A DNA stretch of 64,000 nucleotides from WJMT01 sp964599635 (GCA_964599635.1 CAZRGM010000006.1:1-64000), one strand, 5' to 3'; counted from the stretch's first letter, positions 17,917-27,379 are shown. The notes: generated from the letters alone by a model not told the origin. A program made the numbers and translations.

Positions 17917-19280
17917 TGTTCTTCTTCTTCAGTAAAAGTCACCTCAGTGCATTGAGCCCTAATGAAGTATTTTTGAGCCATTTTTTGGATGTCTTGGGGA
18001 GTTATTTTTTGATAGAGCTCAAATAATTTATTTATCGAATTGGGATCGGCAGTGAGGCTCAAATAGAAAGCAAGGAGCCCTGCTGTTCTGTCAATCGGCC
18101 CCAACTGAAGAGCCATGGAATACTTCAGGCTGGATTTCACCTCTAACAGTTTATCCTCAGGTACCGGCTCATTTTTATAGTATTCTAACTCTTTAAATAT
18201 TTCGTCTTTGACATAAGGGATGTCCTCTTCCTTTTGAACAAGAGCCTGAAAGATGAGAAGGTAAGGGTCTCTTCTATCTGGGAAATCCGTCTTTATTGAG
18301 AAGCATTTTTGTTCTTCAATAACAAGACGCTGATAGAGAGGTGAGGACTTAGAAAATCCTATTTCTGCAAGAAGATCCAGCGCGGCTTTATCTATTTCCT
18401 CATCACTGAATGCAGGCCCATGAAAAGCTATGGCTATTCTGGGTATTGTTGGGCCGGGCCATTTGTAATGAATGAGTTTTTCTTTTTTCTGCAAGGGTTC
18501 TTCAGGTATTTTGAATTTATAATTTGATGGTTCCCAATCGCAGTAATATTTTTTAATAAACTCGGAAAGCTCTAGATGGTTATAATCACCGACAACCAGT
18601 AGGATGGTGTTATCTGGAGCATAAAATCTTTTTTTGTAGATTTGACTGTATTCAAACTGGTTGGGCATATTCTGTATATCTTGGAGATAACCCAGGGGGG
18701 TATGTTTATAAGGATGTTTCTCAAAAGCGGTATTTCTGAGCGTTTGAACCAGGCATCTTTTTGGATGGGAAGTATAGGAGTCGTACTTTCTCTCAATAAC
18801 AGCAGCTTCGGTTTTAAGCATCTCTTGACTGTAATAGAGATTTATAAATCTGTCTGCTTCTGTTTTGACTACCTTCTCAAGGTTTTCTCTATCGGCAAAC
18901 AACACATGATAACACGTATAATCATCAGAGGTATAAGCATTCGTTCCAGCTCCGATTTCAGCTAAAAAATCGTCATACTCCTTTCGTGAGATGTTTTTGG
19001 TGCCTTTAAACATCATGTGTTCGAAAAGATGAGCGAATCCGGATTTACCGGGCTCTGTTTCATTTCTAGAACCTGACCTCACCAGGGTGCAGTAAGAAAT
19101 GATGTTGGAATTTTGCAGAGGGACTGAAACCAAAATGAGGCCGTTCTCGAGTTTCTCAATTTGATAGTCATAAGGGAAGATATCTGAACTTGAAGAGTCA
19201 AGAGGAACCATGAGAAAGAAAAGGATCATGAGTGCGGCTGCTAGGTTCTTGTAAAAAATTTTTTCCTTAGGATCTGCCAT
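17913..19280 (-). CDS. M16 family zinc metallopeptidase (active subunit)
   Basis: A 455-residue peptidase with an N-terminal signal/anchor (about 10-32) and the inverted zinc motif HLFEHMMFKG near residue 85 (HxxEH). A downstream Glu follows in the TDDYTCYHVLFADRENLEKVV... region. The C-terminal M16 domain contains PTIPRIAIAFHGP. It likely degrades peptides in the periplasm together with the inactive partner encoded next. I chose the ATG at 19280; a TTG at 19316 is possible, and neither has a strong ribosome site. A role in peptide nutrition is inference. Confidence 0.88.
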   Translation of the reverse strand: MADPKEKIFYKNLAAALMILFFLMVPLDSSSSDIFPYDYQIEKLENGLILVSVPLQNSNIISYCTLVRSGSRNETEPGKSGFAHLFEHMMFKGTKNISRKEYDDFLAEIGAGTNAYTSDDYTCYHVLFADRENLEKVVKTEADRFINLYYSQEMLKTEAAVIERKYDSYTSHPKRCLVQTLRNTAFEKHPYKHTPLGYLQDIQNMPNQFEYSQIYKKRFYAPDNTILLVVGDYNHLELSEFIKKYYCDWEPSNYKFKIPEEPLQKKEKLIHYKWPGPTIPRIAIAFHGPAFSDEEIDKAALDLLAEIGFSKSSPLYQRLVIEEQKCFSIKTDFPDRRDPYLLIFQALVQKEEDIPYVKDEIFKELEYYKNEPVPEDKLLEVKSSLKYSMALQLGPIDRTAGLLAFYLSLTADPNSINKLFELYQKITPQDIQKMAQKYFIRAQCTEVTFTEEEEQ

Positions 19281-19393
19281 TTTTTTAACCCTGTATTTAT
19301 GTCCCCTCTCTATCAAATTGAAATTATCTGAATCTTTTGTTCCTTAGAATGTTTTGTCAGTTTTTGAAGGGAGGATAATGGATGCCAGTGGGA

Positions 19394-20356
19394 TTAATAG
19401 ATATAAGTGAGCCAATTTTCGTATTTTTTTATTTTTCCTCCCACACAATCTGCATAGGTTTCTTTTATTTTTTTGGTTATTTCTCCTGGTTTTCCGCTTC
19501 CGATAACGTATTCCTTGGGATGAGAGTCTTTATCAGAAGCATCTCTGGCTTTGGTGATGGGGGCTATTTCTGCAGCGGTTCCGGAGAAAAATGCCTCATC
19601 AGCCTGAAGGAAATCTTGTTTTGTGATGGGCTTAACTTGAGTTTTGATACCCATGTCATCAGCGACTTTCAGAAGGCTGGTTCGGGTTATGCCTTCGAGA
19701 ACAGACTCGGATCGATCATTTGTTATGAGAATTCCATCTTTGTATATGAAAATATTTTCTCCTGGACCTTCAGCCACATTTTTTTCAAGATTTAGGAACA
19801 CCGCCTCATCACACCCTTTCTCCCTTGCGATGAGACCGCCGATTGTGGACTGAACATAAATTCCGCCTAGTTTTGCTGACATGTCGTATTGGCTGTGATG
19901 CACTCTTCTCCAGGGGAGAATGTAAACATAAACTCCGGTTAAAGCATTCTCACCAAGATAGGCTCCCCATTCCCAAGCTCCCACAAGAAGTTCTGCTGGA
20001 GATGATTTTGGGATCAATCCAAGATTCCCATAAGAATAAAATAAAAGAGGACGGATATAGGCGGATTCCAGATTATTTTTCTTCATGACTAATTTAATGA
20101 CTTCAGTAATTTCCTGTTTTGAATAGGGGGATTTCATCTTCAGAATACCTGCTGAATGAATGAATCGATCCAAGTGCTCTTCAAGGCGGAAAACCGCCGG
20201 TCCTTTGGGGGTTTTATAGGCCCTGATGCCTTCAAATACAGAATTTCCATAATGAAGAGCATGAGTCATAGGGTGTATGATAGCTTCTGACCAGTCATAT
20301 AATTTTCCCATGAACCAGTATTTTTTAGCTTTGGGGAAATTTTCATTCGTGAACAT
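19394..20356 (-). CDS. ilvE: Branched-chain amino acid aminotransferase (class IV PLP)
   Basis: A 320-residue PLP enzyme that interconverts Leu/Ile/Val and their 2-oxo acids. Visible are HALHYGNSVFEGIRAYKT near 32-49, the PLP-binding Lys in DMSAKLGG (Lys162), and VAEGPGENIFIYKDG near 205. Strong AAGGAG ribosome site. The nearby BrnQ-type carrier suggests use in branched-chain amino-acid catabolism or salvage. D-amino-acid or aminodeoxychorismate enzymes share the fold but lack this BCAT-like N-terminus. Confidence 0.92.
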   Translation of the reverse strand: MFTNENFPKAKKYWFMGKLYDWSEAIIHPMTHALHYGNSVFEGIRAYKTPKGPAVFRLEEHLDRFIHSAGILKMKSPYSKQEITEVIKLVMKKNNLESAYIRPLLFYSYGNLGLIPKSSPAELLVGAWEWGAYLGENALTGVYVYILPWRRVHHSQYDMSAKLGGIYVQSTIGGLIAREKGCDEAVFLNLEKNVAEGPGENIFIYKDGILITNDRSESVLEGITRTSLLKVADDMGIKTQVKPITKQDFLQADEAFFSGTAAEIAPITKARDASDKDSHPKEYVIGSGKPGEITKKIKETYADCVGGKIKKYENWLTYIY

Positions 20357-20410
20357 CGCTTCTCCTTGTAATTCTTTTATTTATTATTCAGGAAGATTTA
20401 TATATATATA

Positions 20411-21037
20411 TCAGATTTTTTCTGCTTTTAAAACCACAAATCCTCCTTGGTCATATCCTTTTTTGGGTTTTTGTGTTTTAGGGATTTCATTGAGAGATGG
20501 AAACAGGGTTTGTCTTGAATCAGTGTATTTGAAACCCGTTTCGTTAAATAATTTTATGATTTCTTCGGGACAAAAGAAATGAGCGTGTTTATAGAATTCA
20601 TTTTCTTTGCGTGATTTCTGGTATTTTTCTCCAAGCGGGCTGTTTTTATTGATCATCCCTACGATGATTTTGCCTTTGTGTTTTAATGTTCTCAACGATT
20701 CTTTAAAAATCCTCATGATATCATTGGCAAAGCACAGTGTTACCACAATCAAGATAAAATGAAAACTTTCATTTTTAAAGGGAAGCTCTTCTCCAATCCC
20801 TTGGACGACTTTGATCTTTCTTTTTTTTGCCAGACAAAGCATATGTATGGATGGATCTATTCCGAACTCAACATGAAAGGGAGCAGCGAATCTTCCGGTA
20901 CCGACACCTATCTCGAGCCCGCTTCCTGAGGAGAAAAGTTCTTTGACCGCATTGAGCTCAGATCTGTAAATATCTTCATTTTCATCATACCATTTGTCAT
21001 ATTCAATCCATTTTTGGTCAAATGGTTTTCTTTTCAT
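20411..21037 (-). CDS. Class I SAM-dependent methyltransferase
   Basis: A 208-residue soluble protein with a Rossmann SAM-binding motif, LEIGVGTGRFAAPF near residue 40. Motif II/III-like stretches are GIGEELPFKNESFHFILIVVTLCF and LRTLKHKGKIIVGMINKNS, giving the Methyltransf_11 type. The substrate is unknown. It lies between ilvE and brnQ on the same strand. A 13-base palindrome CCCTATAATAGGG (21070-21082) precedes it. Confidence 0.82.
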   Translation of the reverse strand: MKRKPFDQKWIEYDKWYDENEDIYRSELNAVKELFSSGSGLEIGVGTGRFAAPFHVEFGIDPSIHMLCLAKKRKIKVVQGIGEELPFKNESFHFILIVVTLCFANDIMRIFKESLRTLKHKGKIIVGMINKNSPLGEKYQKSRKENEFYKHAHFFCPEEIIKLFNETGFKYTDSRQTLFPSLNEIPKTQKPKKGYDQGGFVVLKAEKI

Positions 21038-21124
21038 TTTTATTTAGAAACTGATTTCACTCTTTGTATCCCTATAATAGGGGAAAAGAGCAGAAACAGT
21101 CAATGACAAAGCTTTAAGATAAAT

Positions 21125-22417
21125 CTATTTTGTTTTTTGCCGGGGCCTATAAGCGGCGGCTGCCCCGATTAAACCTCCTAAAAGGGCAGGAAGGATCCAT
21201 GGGAAGCCGTCTTTAGCCAGTGGGATAAAGGAGATAAGATCATTGGCATAGGAAATGGGAAGCCCCGCATTGGTCAGGGCATCAAAAACGCTCGTTGCCA
21301 GCGCACCCATCACCGCTCCCGTGTAAACTTTTCGGTGGATTTTTCTCCCTCCAAAAATAGTAAGAAGAATCAGAATAATGGCCACGGGATAGACCAAAAC
21401 CAGGAAAGGAACCGCAATCTGAACGATTTTATTGACTCCTACTGTGGCGAAGACTCCGCTGAATAAGACCGTAACCGCACAGATGGCCTTGTATTTAAGT
21501 CCTTTTTTAATGATGGAGCTGAAATAATCCGCCACAGTAGCGGTTAGACCGATGGAAGTGGTCAGACAGGCGAGAGATACAGCCAGCCCTAAAGCCATTT
21601 TTCCGGTGTTCCCAAGGATTTGATAAGCAATGTTGATGAGAAGTTCTGTGCGTTCAATATCAGCTGCAAAAAGGCTTCGGGAGGTGGCTCCCAGGTACAT
21701 GAGTCCTCCGTACACAAAACCAAGACCTGAAGCAGCAATCACTCCCGCTATAGAAGCCATTTTAACCTGGTCTTTGACCTTTTTATAACCTTTAAATATT
21801 AAAGCAGTGATGATAATTTCAGCAAACACAATAGATGCCATGGCGTCCATCGTTTGGTATCCCTCTCGGAAGGCAGAAGAGAACGGAGATTGAAGGCTTC
21901 CTTCGGTAGGGGTGGCTATGGGGAAAAAGATGCCTTTCAAGATAATGAAAATCAGGGTTATCAGAAGAAAAGGGGTCAATATTTTCCCGATTTTATCCAC
22001 CACTTTGGATTGGTTCAGGGCAAAATAGAGAGTGATGATAAAGAATATCAAGGATCCCAAGGCCCGGCTTGCCCAGGGAAAATTGGGGAGAATCCCCATT
22101 TCATAGGTTACCGCAGCCGTTCTGGGTATGGCAAGAAGAGGTCCGATCGCAAGGATAATCACGATGCTGAGGATGCGGGCAAATTTGGGTCCCACTCGGC
22201 CGGCAAGGTGTTCCACAGTTCCACCGGCCCGGGCAGAAGCAATAATTCCCATAAGGGGCATACCGATTCCTGTGATGAGGAAACCAATGAGCGCCACTGA
22301 CCAAACTGAGCCAGCGAGGAATCCTATATAAGGAGGGAAAATGAGGTTACCTGCACCGAAGAACATGGCGAATAGGGCAAATCCGACCAGTCCGATGTCA
22401 TATACTTTTTTGTTCAT
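21125..22417 (-). CDS. brnQ: Branched-chain amino acid carrier, LIVCS/BrnQ family
   Basis: A 430-residue inner-membrane symporter with about 12 helices. The N-terminal GFALFAMFFGAGNLIFPPYIG is the family hallmark, followed by GxxLxGIGMPLMGI and ARAGGTVEHLAGRVGPKFA. It imports Leu, Ile and Val with Na+ or H+. Together with the aminotransferase 770 bases downstream it suggests branched-chain amino-acid uptake and conversion. Its ribosome site is weak. Confidence 0.93.
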   Translation of the reverse strand: MNKKVYDIGLVGFALFAMFFGAGNLIFPPYIGFLAGSVWSVALIGFLITGIGMPLMGIIASARAGGTVEHLAGRVGPKFARILSIVIILAIGPLLAIPRTAAVTYEMGILPNFPWASRALGSLIFFIITLYFALNQSKVVDKIGKILTPFLLITLIFIILKGIFFPIATPTEGSLQSPFSSAFREGYQTMDAMASIVFAEIIITALIFKGYKKVKDQVKMASIAGVIAASGLGFVYGGLMYLGATSRSLFAADIERTELLINIAYQILGNTGKMALGLAVSLACLTTSIGLTATVADYFSSIIKKGLKYKAICAVTVLFSGVFATVGVNKIVQIAVPFLVLVYPVAIILILLTIFGGRKIHRKVYTGAVMGALATSVFDALTNAGLPISYANDLISFIPLAKDGFPWILPALLGGLIGAAAAYRPRQKTK

Positions 22418-22461
22418 TTAAAAGTTTATCTTTGAAGAAATTTGTATGCCATATTTTATGA

Positions 22462-22983
22462 TTATTTTTTAAGGGTAAATTTCCAGGAGCATATAATATT
22501 AGGGGGATGGGGGTCCGGGGGGCAGATCAAGCATTCCGTTTCAATCCTCGGATCGATTGTTTTGGCAAAATAGCTGTATTCCACAATTCCCACGGGTTTG
22601 CAGGGGAAGTCAGGAAGACCTCTCCGTTTCCGGGCATCCTGAACCCGGCATTTATTCATATTGAAGATGCAGTGAGTGGGGCTCTGTTCGGCGATTTCCT
22701 GAACATTGATATTGGCATAAAGCCTGAATTTCAGGGCCTGGATCAAGGCGGGAATTCCTCCCCCCGGCTCTATACCCAGTCTTTTCATGATTCGTTTGGC
22801 CTCGATGACCGTGAATTTCTCCCAGGCTCTGCGGTCAAGCTCAATGGCCATATCCATTCCCAGTTCTTTTTCAACAGCTTGAAACCATAGTCCATCATGA
22901 GCCAGCCAGTTTTTCGAGGCGTCTTTAAGAACTTCCAGCAATTCTTCTTTGGAAAGGTCTTTGATTTCTTTTAATTTTTTCAT
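22462..22983 (-). CDS. Cysteine-rich cytosolic protein, DUF6125-like
   Basis: A 173-residue soluble protein with an N-terminal helical part (LSKEELLEVLKDASKNWLAHDGLWFQAVE) and a C-terminal Cys-rich part (C at CIFNMNKC, FPC, ECLICPP, IIC). I believe it belongs to the DUF6125 group common in anaerobes; its function is unknown. The spaced cysteines could bind a metal or Fe-S cluster. AAAGGAA ribosome site; it starts 24 bases after the radical SAM gene and is probably part of the same transcript. Confidence 0.6.
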   Translation of the reverse strand: MKKLKEIKDLSKEELLEVLKDASKNWLAHDGLWFQAVEKELGMDMAIELDRRAWEKFTVIEAKRIMKRLGIEPGGGIPALIQALKFRLYANINVQEIAEQSPTHCIFNMNKCRVQDARKRRGLPDFPCKPVGIVEYSYFAKTIDPRIETECLICPPDPHPPNIICSWKFTLKK

Positions 22984-23007
22984 GTTATCTGTTCCTTTCT
23001 TTGGTTT

Positions 23008-23955
23008 TTATTGAGGTTCATAATAGTCTTCATTTTCATAGAGGACTGCTTTTATTTTGTTTTCTCTCTTCAAGATGTCTATATATTTAAGAACTTCTTT
23101 TTTAGATCTCCCTAATGATTCAGAAATATCTTCAGCCGTGACAGGTCTTCTGTGTATGATATCCAAAATGAGGTCTTTAAGGTTCTCTTCTTCAGGGGTA
23201 AGGCCTTTTCTTTTAAAGTGAGCGACCATTTCACAGTTATTTCCCAGGAATTTTTTGATCTTTTCCATTTCTTCGCGGAGTAAAGGATGAGCCAATTTTT
23301 CAGATGGAGGACGGGTGACTGTATTGATTTGGACTTTATCCGGATTTATTTCATGAATGGCTTCTTTAAGAGCCTTCAAATGAGATTTGGAATCATTGAT
23401 TCCTTTGACAAATATGATTTCAAGCCATAAATCTCCATGGAATTCTTTTCGGAATTTTTTTATCCCTTTGATGATTTTTTCTATTTTCAATGAAGGGTGG
23501 GGACGGTTAATTTTGTCAAAGATATCCTGAGTTGCTGCATCCAGTGAAGGGACGACTAAATCCGCTTGTTTTAGAGAGTCTCTCACATTTTTTTTGGATA
23601 ACAGTGTCCCGTTTGTAAGAACGGCCACAGGAATATTCGTGATTTTCTTTATTTTGTTTATTAAAGATCCAATTTTAGAGTTTAATGTCGGCTCCCCTGA
23701 ACCGGAGAAAGTAATATAATCTATACGGGAGGAGGAGCGGACCCTTTTTTTGATTTGAGATATAATTTCTTCTTCAGGGAAGTAGTCCTTAATGGTAACC
23801 GTTTTCTGGGTGGTTGGACCCAGCTGACAGTAGACACAGTCCAGGGTACATATTTTAAAGGGAATGATATCCACTCCCAGCGACAGGCCCAGCCTTTGCG
23901 AAGGGACAGGACCATATATGTATGGTTTTTTTATTTTCTGTAAAGTTTTTTCCAT
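23008..23955 (-). CDS. Radical SAM protein with C-terminal winged-helix
   Basis: A 315-residue enzyme with the radical SAM cluster motif CTLDCVYCQLG near residues 33-43, the GSGEPTLN motif near 85, and strands SLDAATQD and VFVKGINDS-like EIIFVKGINDS. The last 70 residues (LDIIHRRPVTAEDISESLGRSKKEVLKYIDILKRENK) look like a winged helix-turn-helix. The substrate is unknown. It follows the DUF4405 gene by 53 bases in the Fur-headed cluster, consistent with an Fe-S/metal theme. Confidence 0.85.
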   Translation of the reverse strand: MEKTLQKIKKPYIYGPVPSQRLGLSLGVDIIPFKICTLDCVYCQLGPTTQKTVTIKDYFPEEEIISQIKKRVRSSSRIDYITFSGSGEPTLNSKIGSLINKIKKITNIPVAVLTNGTLLSKKNVRDSLKQADLVVPSLDAATQDIFDKINRPHPSLKIEKIIKGIKKFRKEFHGDLWLEIIFVKGINDSKSHLKALKEAIHEINPDKVQINTVTRPPSEKLAHPLLREEMEKIKKFLGNNCEMVAHFKRKGLTPEEENLKDLILDIIHRRPVTAEDISESLGRSKKEVLKYIDILKRENKIKAVLYENEDYYEPQ

Positions 23956-24008
23956 GAACTGATTTTTTTAACCCGAGTTATACAGGTTAATCTTAAAAAT
24001 CATCCGGT

Positions 24009-24854
24009 CTATTTTTTAATCATGAGAGCTTCGATTTTATCTCGAAGCTCCTGCATGGTAAACATAAATCGTCGTCTGAGCCTTCCTAGACTTTCGCTGT
24101 AGGGAATATCAGCGGGAAGCCCCATTTCTTTTAAAATGGTTGATTTTGGAATTCCCGTCACTTTTTCAAGTTCCAGGAGAGTCATCTGCCCTGTAATGAG
24201 AATGCCTGTTCCATGTTCATCGAGCCGGCCTCGGGTTACCCGCTGCCTTTCCTCATAAAGACCTCTCCCCTCCTGAAGATGACTTTCCTCGCGAGCGGTT
24301 TCTTCTCCAGCAGCGGTTTCTTGACTCGGTTGTTCTTTTTTAGGAAGGCTGGAGAGTTCTACATTTATGACGGGAGTCTCTTGTTGAGAGGCTGCCAGAT
24401 CTGTTTCTTTTTTGACCTGTTTTTCTGAGAGGGCACTGCTGCGTCCGAGGTCCCTGCCTCCTCCGGCACCATATCCCGCATATTTTTCTGCGTTTTTTGT
24501 GGAAAAGCTCCAGAATATCAAGGGAATCAGTAAAGAGATCACTGCGATTCCGACCAAAGCCGTCTTCCAGCTTTTCTTGAATATTTTTTTTGTCATGGCT
24601 TTGATCCATCCCCAGGAGAGTATGAGATGGATGATAAAAAAGAGGGTGAATGCGATTGAAATATAAAAATGAATATGTCCCCACTGATGAGCATGAAGCC
24701 CCAGAAAATACTTTTTACTTATGTCTGCGACAGGGCCTTCTGCAAGGAAAAGCCCCTGCACAAAGCCTATGAGGATTATTCCTATCATGAAAACGAAGAG
24801 AAGTGCATCTATGAAGTATTTTAGTTTGTTTTTATCCACTCTCTTCTTACTCAT
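24009..24854 (-). CDS. DUF4405-type membrane protein with long C-terminal region
   Basis: A 281-residue protein. Three hydrophobic helices (about 15-35, 60-82, 96-116) carry His residues (LGLHAHQWGHIHFYISIAF) like DUF4405 / cytochrome-b-like anchors that might bind haem. A low-complexity acidic/glutamine-rich linker (about 150-215) follows, and then a conserved-looking tail (GTGILITGQMTLLELEKVTG ... GRLRRRFMFTMQELRDKI). The ATG at 24854 has GGGAGGAG upstream and overlaps the MinD-like gene by 8 bases; the longer frame to 24983 is inside that gene. Function unknown, possibly membrane redox. Confidence 0.7.
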   Translation of the reverse strand: MSKKRVDKNKLKYFIDALLFVFMIGIILIGFVQGLFLAEGPVADISKKYFLGLHAHQWGHIHFYISIAFTLFFIIHLILSWGWIKAMTKKIFKKSWKTALVGIAVISLLIPLIFWSFSTKNAEKYAGYGAGGGRDLGRSSALSEKQVKKETDLAASQQETPVINVELSSLPKKEQPSQETAAGEETAREESHLQEGRGLYEERQRVTRGRLDEHGTGILITGQMTLLELEKVTGIPKSTILKEMGLPADIPYSESLGRLRRRFMFTMQELRDKIEALMIKK

Positions 24855-25743
24855 TCTCCTCCCCCTGTCCCAATCTTGTCCGGACAGACTGCCATATTTG
24901 TTTGATTTCTGTTGATGCAGGGGAGCTGTCATATTCAGTGAGAGGAATTCCTTTGACCATGGAATCTGAGACGTTAAGGTCAAAAGGAATTTTTCCTAAG
25001 AATGAGATTGAATTTTTTCGGCACCAGTTTTCAAGCTCTAAAGTTTTTTTGTTATTGAGGTCATATTTATTTATGATGCAGGCAACATCTGTATTAAAGT
25101 GATGGGCTGTTTCTATCACCCGTTTCATGTCATGAATTCCTGACTGGGTGGGTTCCGTGACAACGAAAGCCAGATCCACTCCGGAAAGGGAGGAGATAAC
25201 AGGACAACCAATACCCGGAGGTCCGTCTATGATAATTAAATTTAAATGATATTTTTTGGCTATTTCTTGAGATTTGTTTCTGATTTCAGTGATCAGTTTC
25301 CCTGAAGCCTCTTCCCCGGGTCCGAGCTGGCCGTGAATAAATGGACCGTATTTTGTCTCAGAAACATACCATTCTCCGGAATCTGCAGGGTCCATAGCGA
25401 TGGCCTGAGTGGGACAGATATGGGAGCAGACCGCACATCCTTCACAGGAAAGAGGGTCGATCAATATGCTTCCGTCATCATTTTCATGGATGGCATCAAA
25501 GCGGCATACATCCAAACATTCCCCACAGTCTATGCAGTCTTCTGGGATGAGCCGGGCCTTTTTTCCGCCGGAAAAGGGATACCTTTCTTTTATTATTGGA
25601 TGGAGTAAAACATGAAGGTTTGCCGCGTCCACGTCACAATCTACCATTATTTTATTCTCTGCAAGATGAGCGAAAGAGGCAGACAAAATAGTCTTTCCTG
25701 TTCCGCCTTTTCCACTAATGATAACTAATTGTTTTAACTTCAT
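24847..25743 (-). CDS. MinD/ParA-type ATPase with two 4Fe-4S ferredoxin motifs (B)
   Basis: A 298-residue P-loop ATPase. The deviant Walker A is GKGGTGKT (residues 11-18), an inserted 2x[4Fe-4S] ferredoxin (CIDCGECLDVCRF near 72 and CEGCAVCSHICP near 99), and the MinD-like IIIDGPPGIGCPVISSL. Proteins of this type occur in pairs next to NifX-like genes and take part in Orange-protein-type metal cluster systems in Desulfovibrio and relatives. It lies 3 bases after its paralogue, so they probably work together as a heterodimer. Confidence 0.88.
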   Translation of the reverse strand: MKLKQLVIISGKGGTGKTILSASFAHLAENKIMVDCDVDAANLHVLLHPIIKERYPFSGGKKARLIPEDCIDCGECLDVCRFDAIHENDDGSILIDPLSCEGCAVCSHICPTQAIAMDPADSGEWYVSETKYGPFIHGQLGPGEEASGKLITEIRNKSQEIAKKYHLNLIIIDGPPGIGCPVISSLSGVDLAFVVTEPTQSGIHDMKRVIETAHHFNTDVACIINKYDLNNKKTLELENWCRKNSISFLGKIPFDLNVSDSMVKGIPLTEYDSSPASTEIKQIWQSVRTRLGQGEENE

Positions 25744-25746
25744 ATT

Positions 25747-26586
25747 TTAAATTTGTTTTTTTATTTGGTCAAATAAATGATGAAATTTATCTTTATATTC
25801 AGGGAATTTTTCGGATATGATTTTTCCATTGGAATAAGCTTCCGCTATCTTTTTATCCATAGGGATCTTCATGATCACATCTATGTTTTCTTTTCTGCAG
25901 AATTCGATCACATCCTGATTGCCTATGCCGTCTCTGTTAACAATCACCCCATATGGAATTTTTAGCTGATTTAAAACATTGACTGATATTTTTAAATCAT
26001 TCAGCCCAAAAGGAGTGGGCTCCGTGACAAGAATACAATAATCGCTCCCTTTGATAGACTCTATGGCGGGGCAGGCTGTTCCAGGTGGAGCATCAATGAT
26101 ATTGAGAATCTTCGGGTCTATTCGCTTCTTGACTTCTCTTATTATGGGAGGGGACATGATCTGACCAATGTCAAGGATCCCTTGAATAAAATTTATATTC
26201 CCTGTTTTTCCGGATTCTATGATTCCGATTCTTTGTCCTTTCTCTATGATCGCTTTTTCAGGGCAGAGTAATGTGCATCCCCCGCATCCGTGACAGAGTT
26301 CCGGGAAGACCAGGACTTTGTCTTTTAAAACGGCCAGGGCATTATATTCGCAAATTTTCGCACAGTCTCCGCAGTAGGTACATTTAGAGTCAATGATCTC
26401 AGGTATCGGGGATAAAACCGGTTCGGACTCTGTGATTTTTGGTTTCAAGAAAAAATGGGCATTGGGTTCTTCGACATCACAGTCCAGAAAATTGAGATTA
26501 AATTTTTGCTGGAGTGCATAAGCGAGACTGACCGCAACGGTCGTTTTTCCTGTCCCGCCTTTTCCGCTGGCTATGGATATGATCAT
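25747..26586 (-). CDS. MinD/ParA-type ATPase with two 4Fe-4S ferredoxin motifs (A)
   Basis: A 279-residue paralogue of the next gene. It has the deviant Walker A GKGGTGKTT (8-16), a ferredoxin insert with CTYCGDCAKICEY near 69-81 and CHGCGGCTLLCPEKA near 98-112, and IIDAPPGTACPAIESI near 164. It likely binds two [4Fe-4S] clusters and couples ATP hydrolysis to cluster or metal handling. Its ATG shares one base with the stop of the metallo-hydrolase gene. It is shorter than its partner because the loop after the ferredoxin is reduced. Confidence 0.88.
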   Translation of the reverse strand: MIISIASGKGGTGKTTVAVSLAYALQQKFNLNFLDCDVEEPNAHFFLKPKITESEPVLSPIPEIIDSKCTYCGDCAKICEYNALAVLKDKVLVFPELCHGCGGCTLLCPEKAIIEKGQRIGIIESGKTGNINFIQGILDIGQIMSPPIIREVKKRIDPKILNIIDAPPGTACPAIESIKGSDYCILVTEPTPFGLNDLKISVNVLNQLKIPYGVIVNRDGIGNQDVIEFCRKENIDVIMKIPMDKKIAEAYSNGKIISEKFPEYKDKFHHLFDQIKKQI

Positions 26587-27308
26587 CAGATTGTTATCTT
26601 TTTCCCAACACCTATGTGAATGTAGTTTTTTCCATAAGCTTGCCTGAATAAATCCCTGGCTTCTTTTCCTGAGCAGTGGCAGGGTCCTGCTTTTTCAACG
26701 TTTTGTTCTTTGAAAACACGGATTATTTCTTCAATTTCATGATTTTCGAATCCAGTTAAATGGAATCCTCCAAAGATCATGTAGATTTCTTTTTTCGTTA
26801 ACTCTTTGACTATTCGAATAATATTCACTATTCGGGGATGGGCACAAGCAGTGATTAATATAAGGCCTTTATTGGACTCCAAAATCAAACTTTGTTCATG
26901 GATCCAGCCTTTAATAACTCCAGTCGTGTAAACATTTTCTAAGATTTTTTGATAGGAATGGACTTCCTGATAAGAAGCGCCTAAATTTTTTATGGATTTT
27001 TTAAATTTTTTAGGGAAAAAATCGGGAAGGAAGACAGTTATATTGGGATTTTCTTTCAGAAGAGACGCGAGCCCTCCTATATGGTCTTTATGAGAATGGG
27101 AGAGAAATACGATATTGATTTTTTGGGGGGAAATGCCGAGTTTTTTCATATTAGAAAGAAGAATCTCTCCTTGATTACCGGTATCAAAGAGGATATTTTT
27201 TTGGGCTCCCTCAATAAAACATGAAAATCCCCAGTCAGTGTTTAATTCAGGATTAAATGGATTGTTATCATAAACCACCGTGAAGTTAAACTTTTTGCTT
27301 TGATGCAT
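26586..27308 (-). CDS. Metallo-beta-lactamase-fold hydrolase
   Basis: A 240-residue MBL-fold protein with the metal motif FLSHSHKDHIGGL near residues 65-77 and later ligands in ITACAHPRIVNII and FGGFHLTGF; GPCHCSGKEA near 213 lies where a terminal ligand is expected. It resembles the MBL proteins (including 7,8-dihydropterin-6-methyl-4-(beta-D-ribofuranosyl)aminobenzene 5'-phosphate synthase-like ones) often found beside MinD-ferredoxin pairs. Exact reaction unknown. It sits directly before the two ATPase genes. Confidence 0.83.
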   Translation of the reverse strand: MHQSKKFNFTVVYDNNPFNPELNTDWGFSCFIEGAQKNILFDTGNQGEILLSNMKKLGISPQKINIVFLSHSHKDHIGGLASLLKENPNITVFLPDFFPKKFKKSIKNLGASYQEVHSYQKILENVYTTGVIKGWIHEQSLILESNKGLILITACAHPRIVNIIRIVKELTKKEIYMIFGGFHLTGFENHEIEEIIRVFKEQNVEKAGPCHCSGKEARDLFRQAYGKNYIHIGVGKKITI

Positions 27309-27379
27309 TTCTCTTCTTCATTATCTTATGAGATAGATTTGATTTTTAGCTGGACGTTTTCTCTGCCGCGTAACGTCAC

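Noticed and set aside
21854..22300. A 148-codon plus-strand frame
   Set aside because: Antisense to brnQ; Gly/Ser/His-rich composition typical of a reversed membrane-protein gene.
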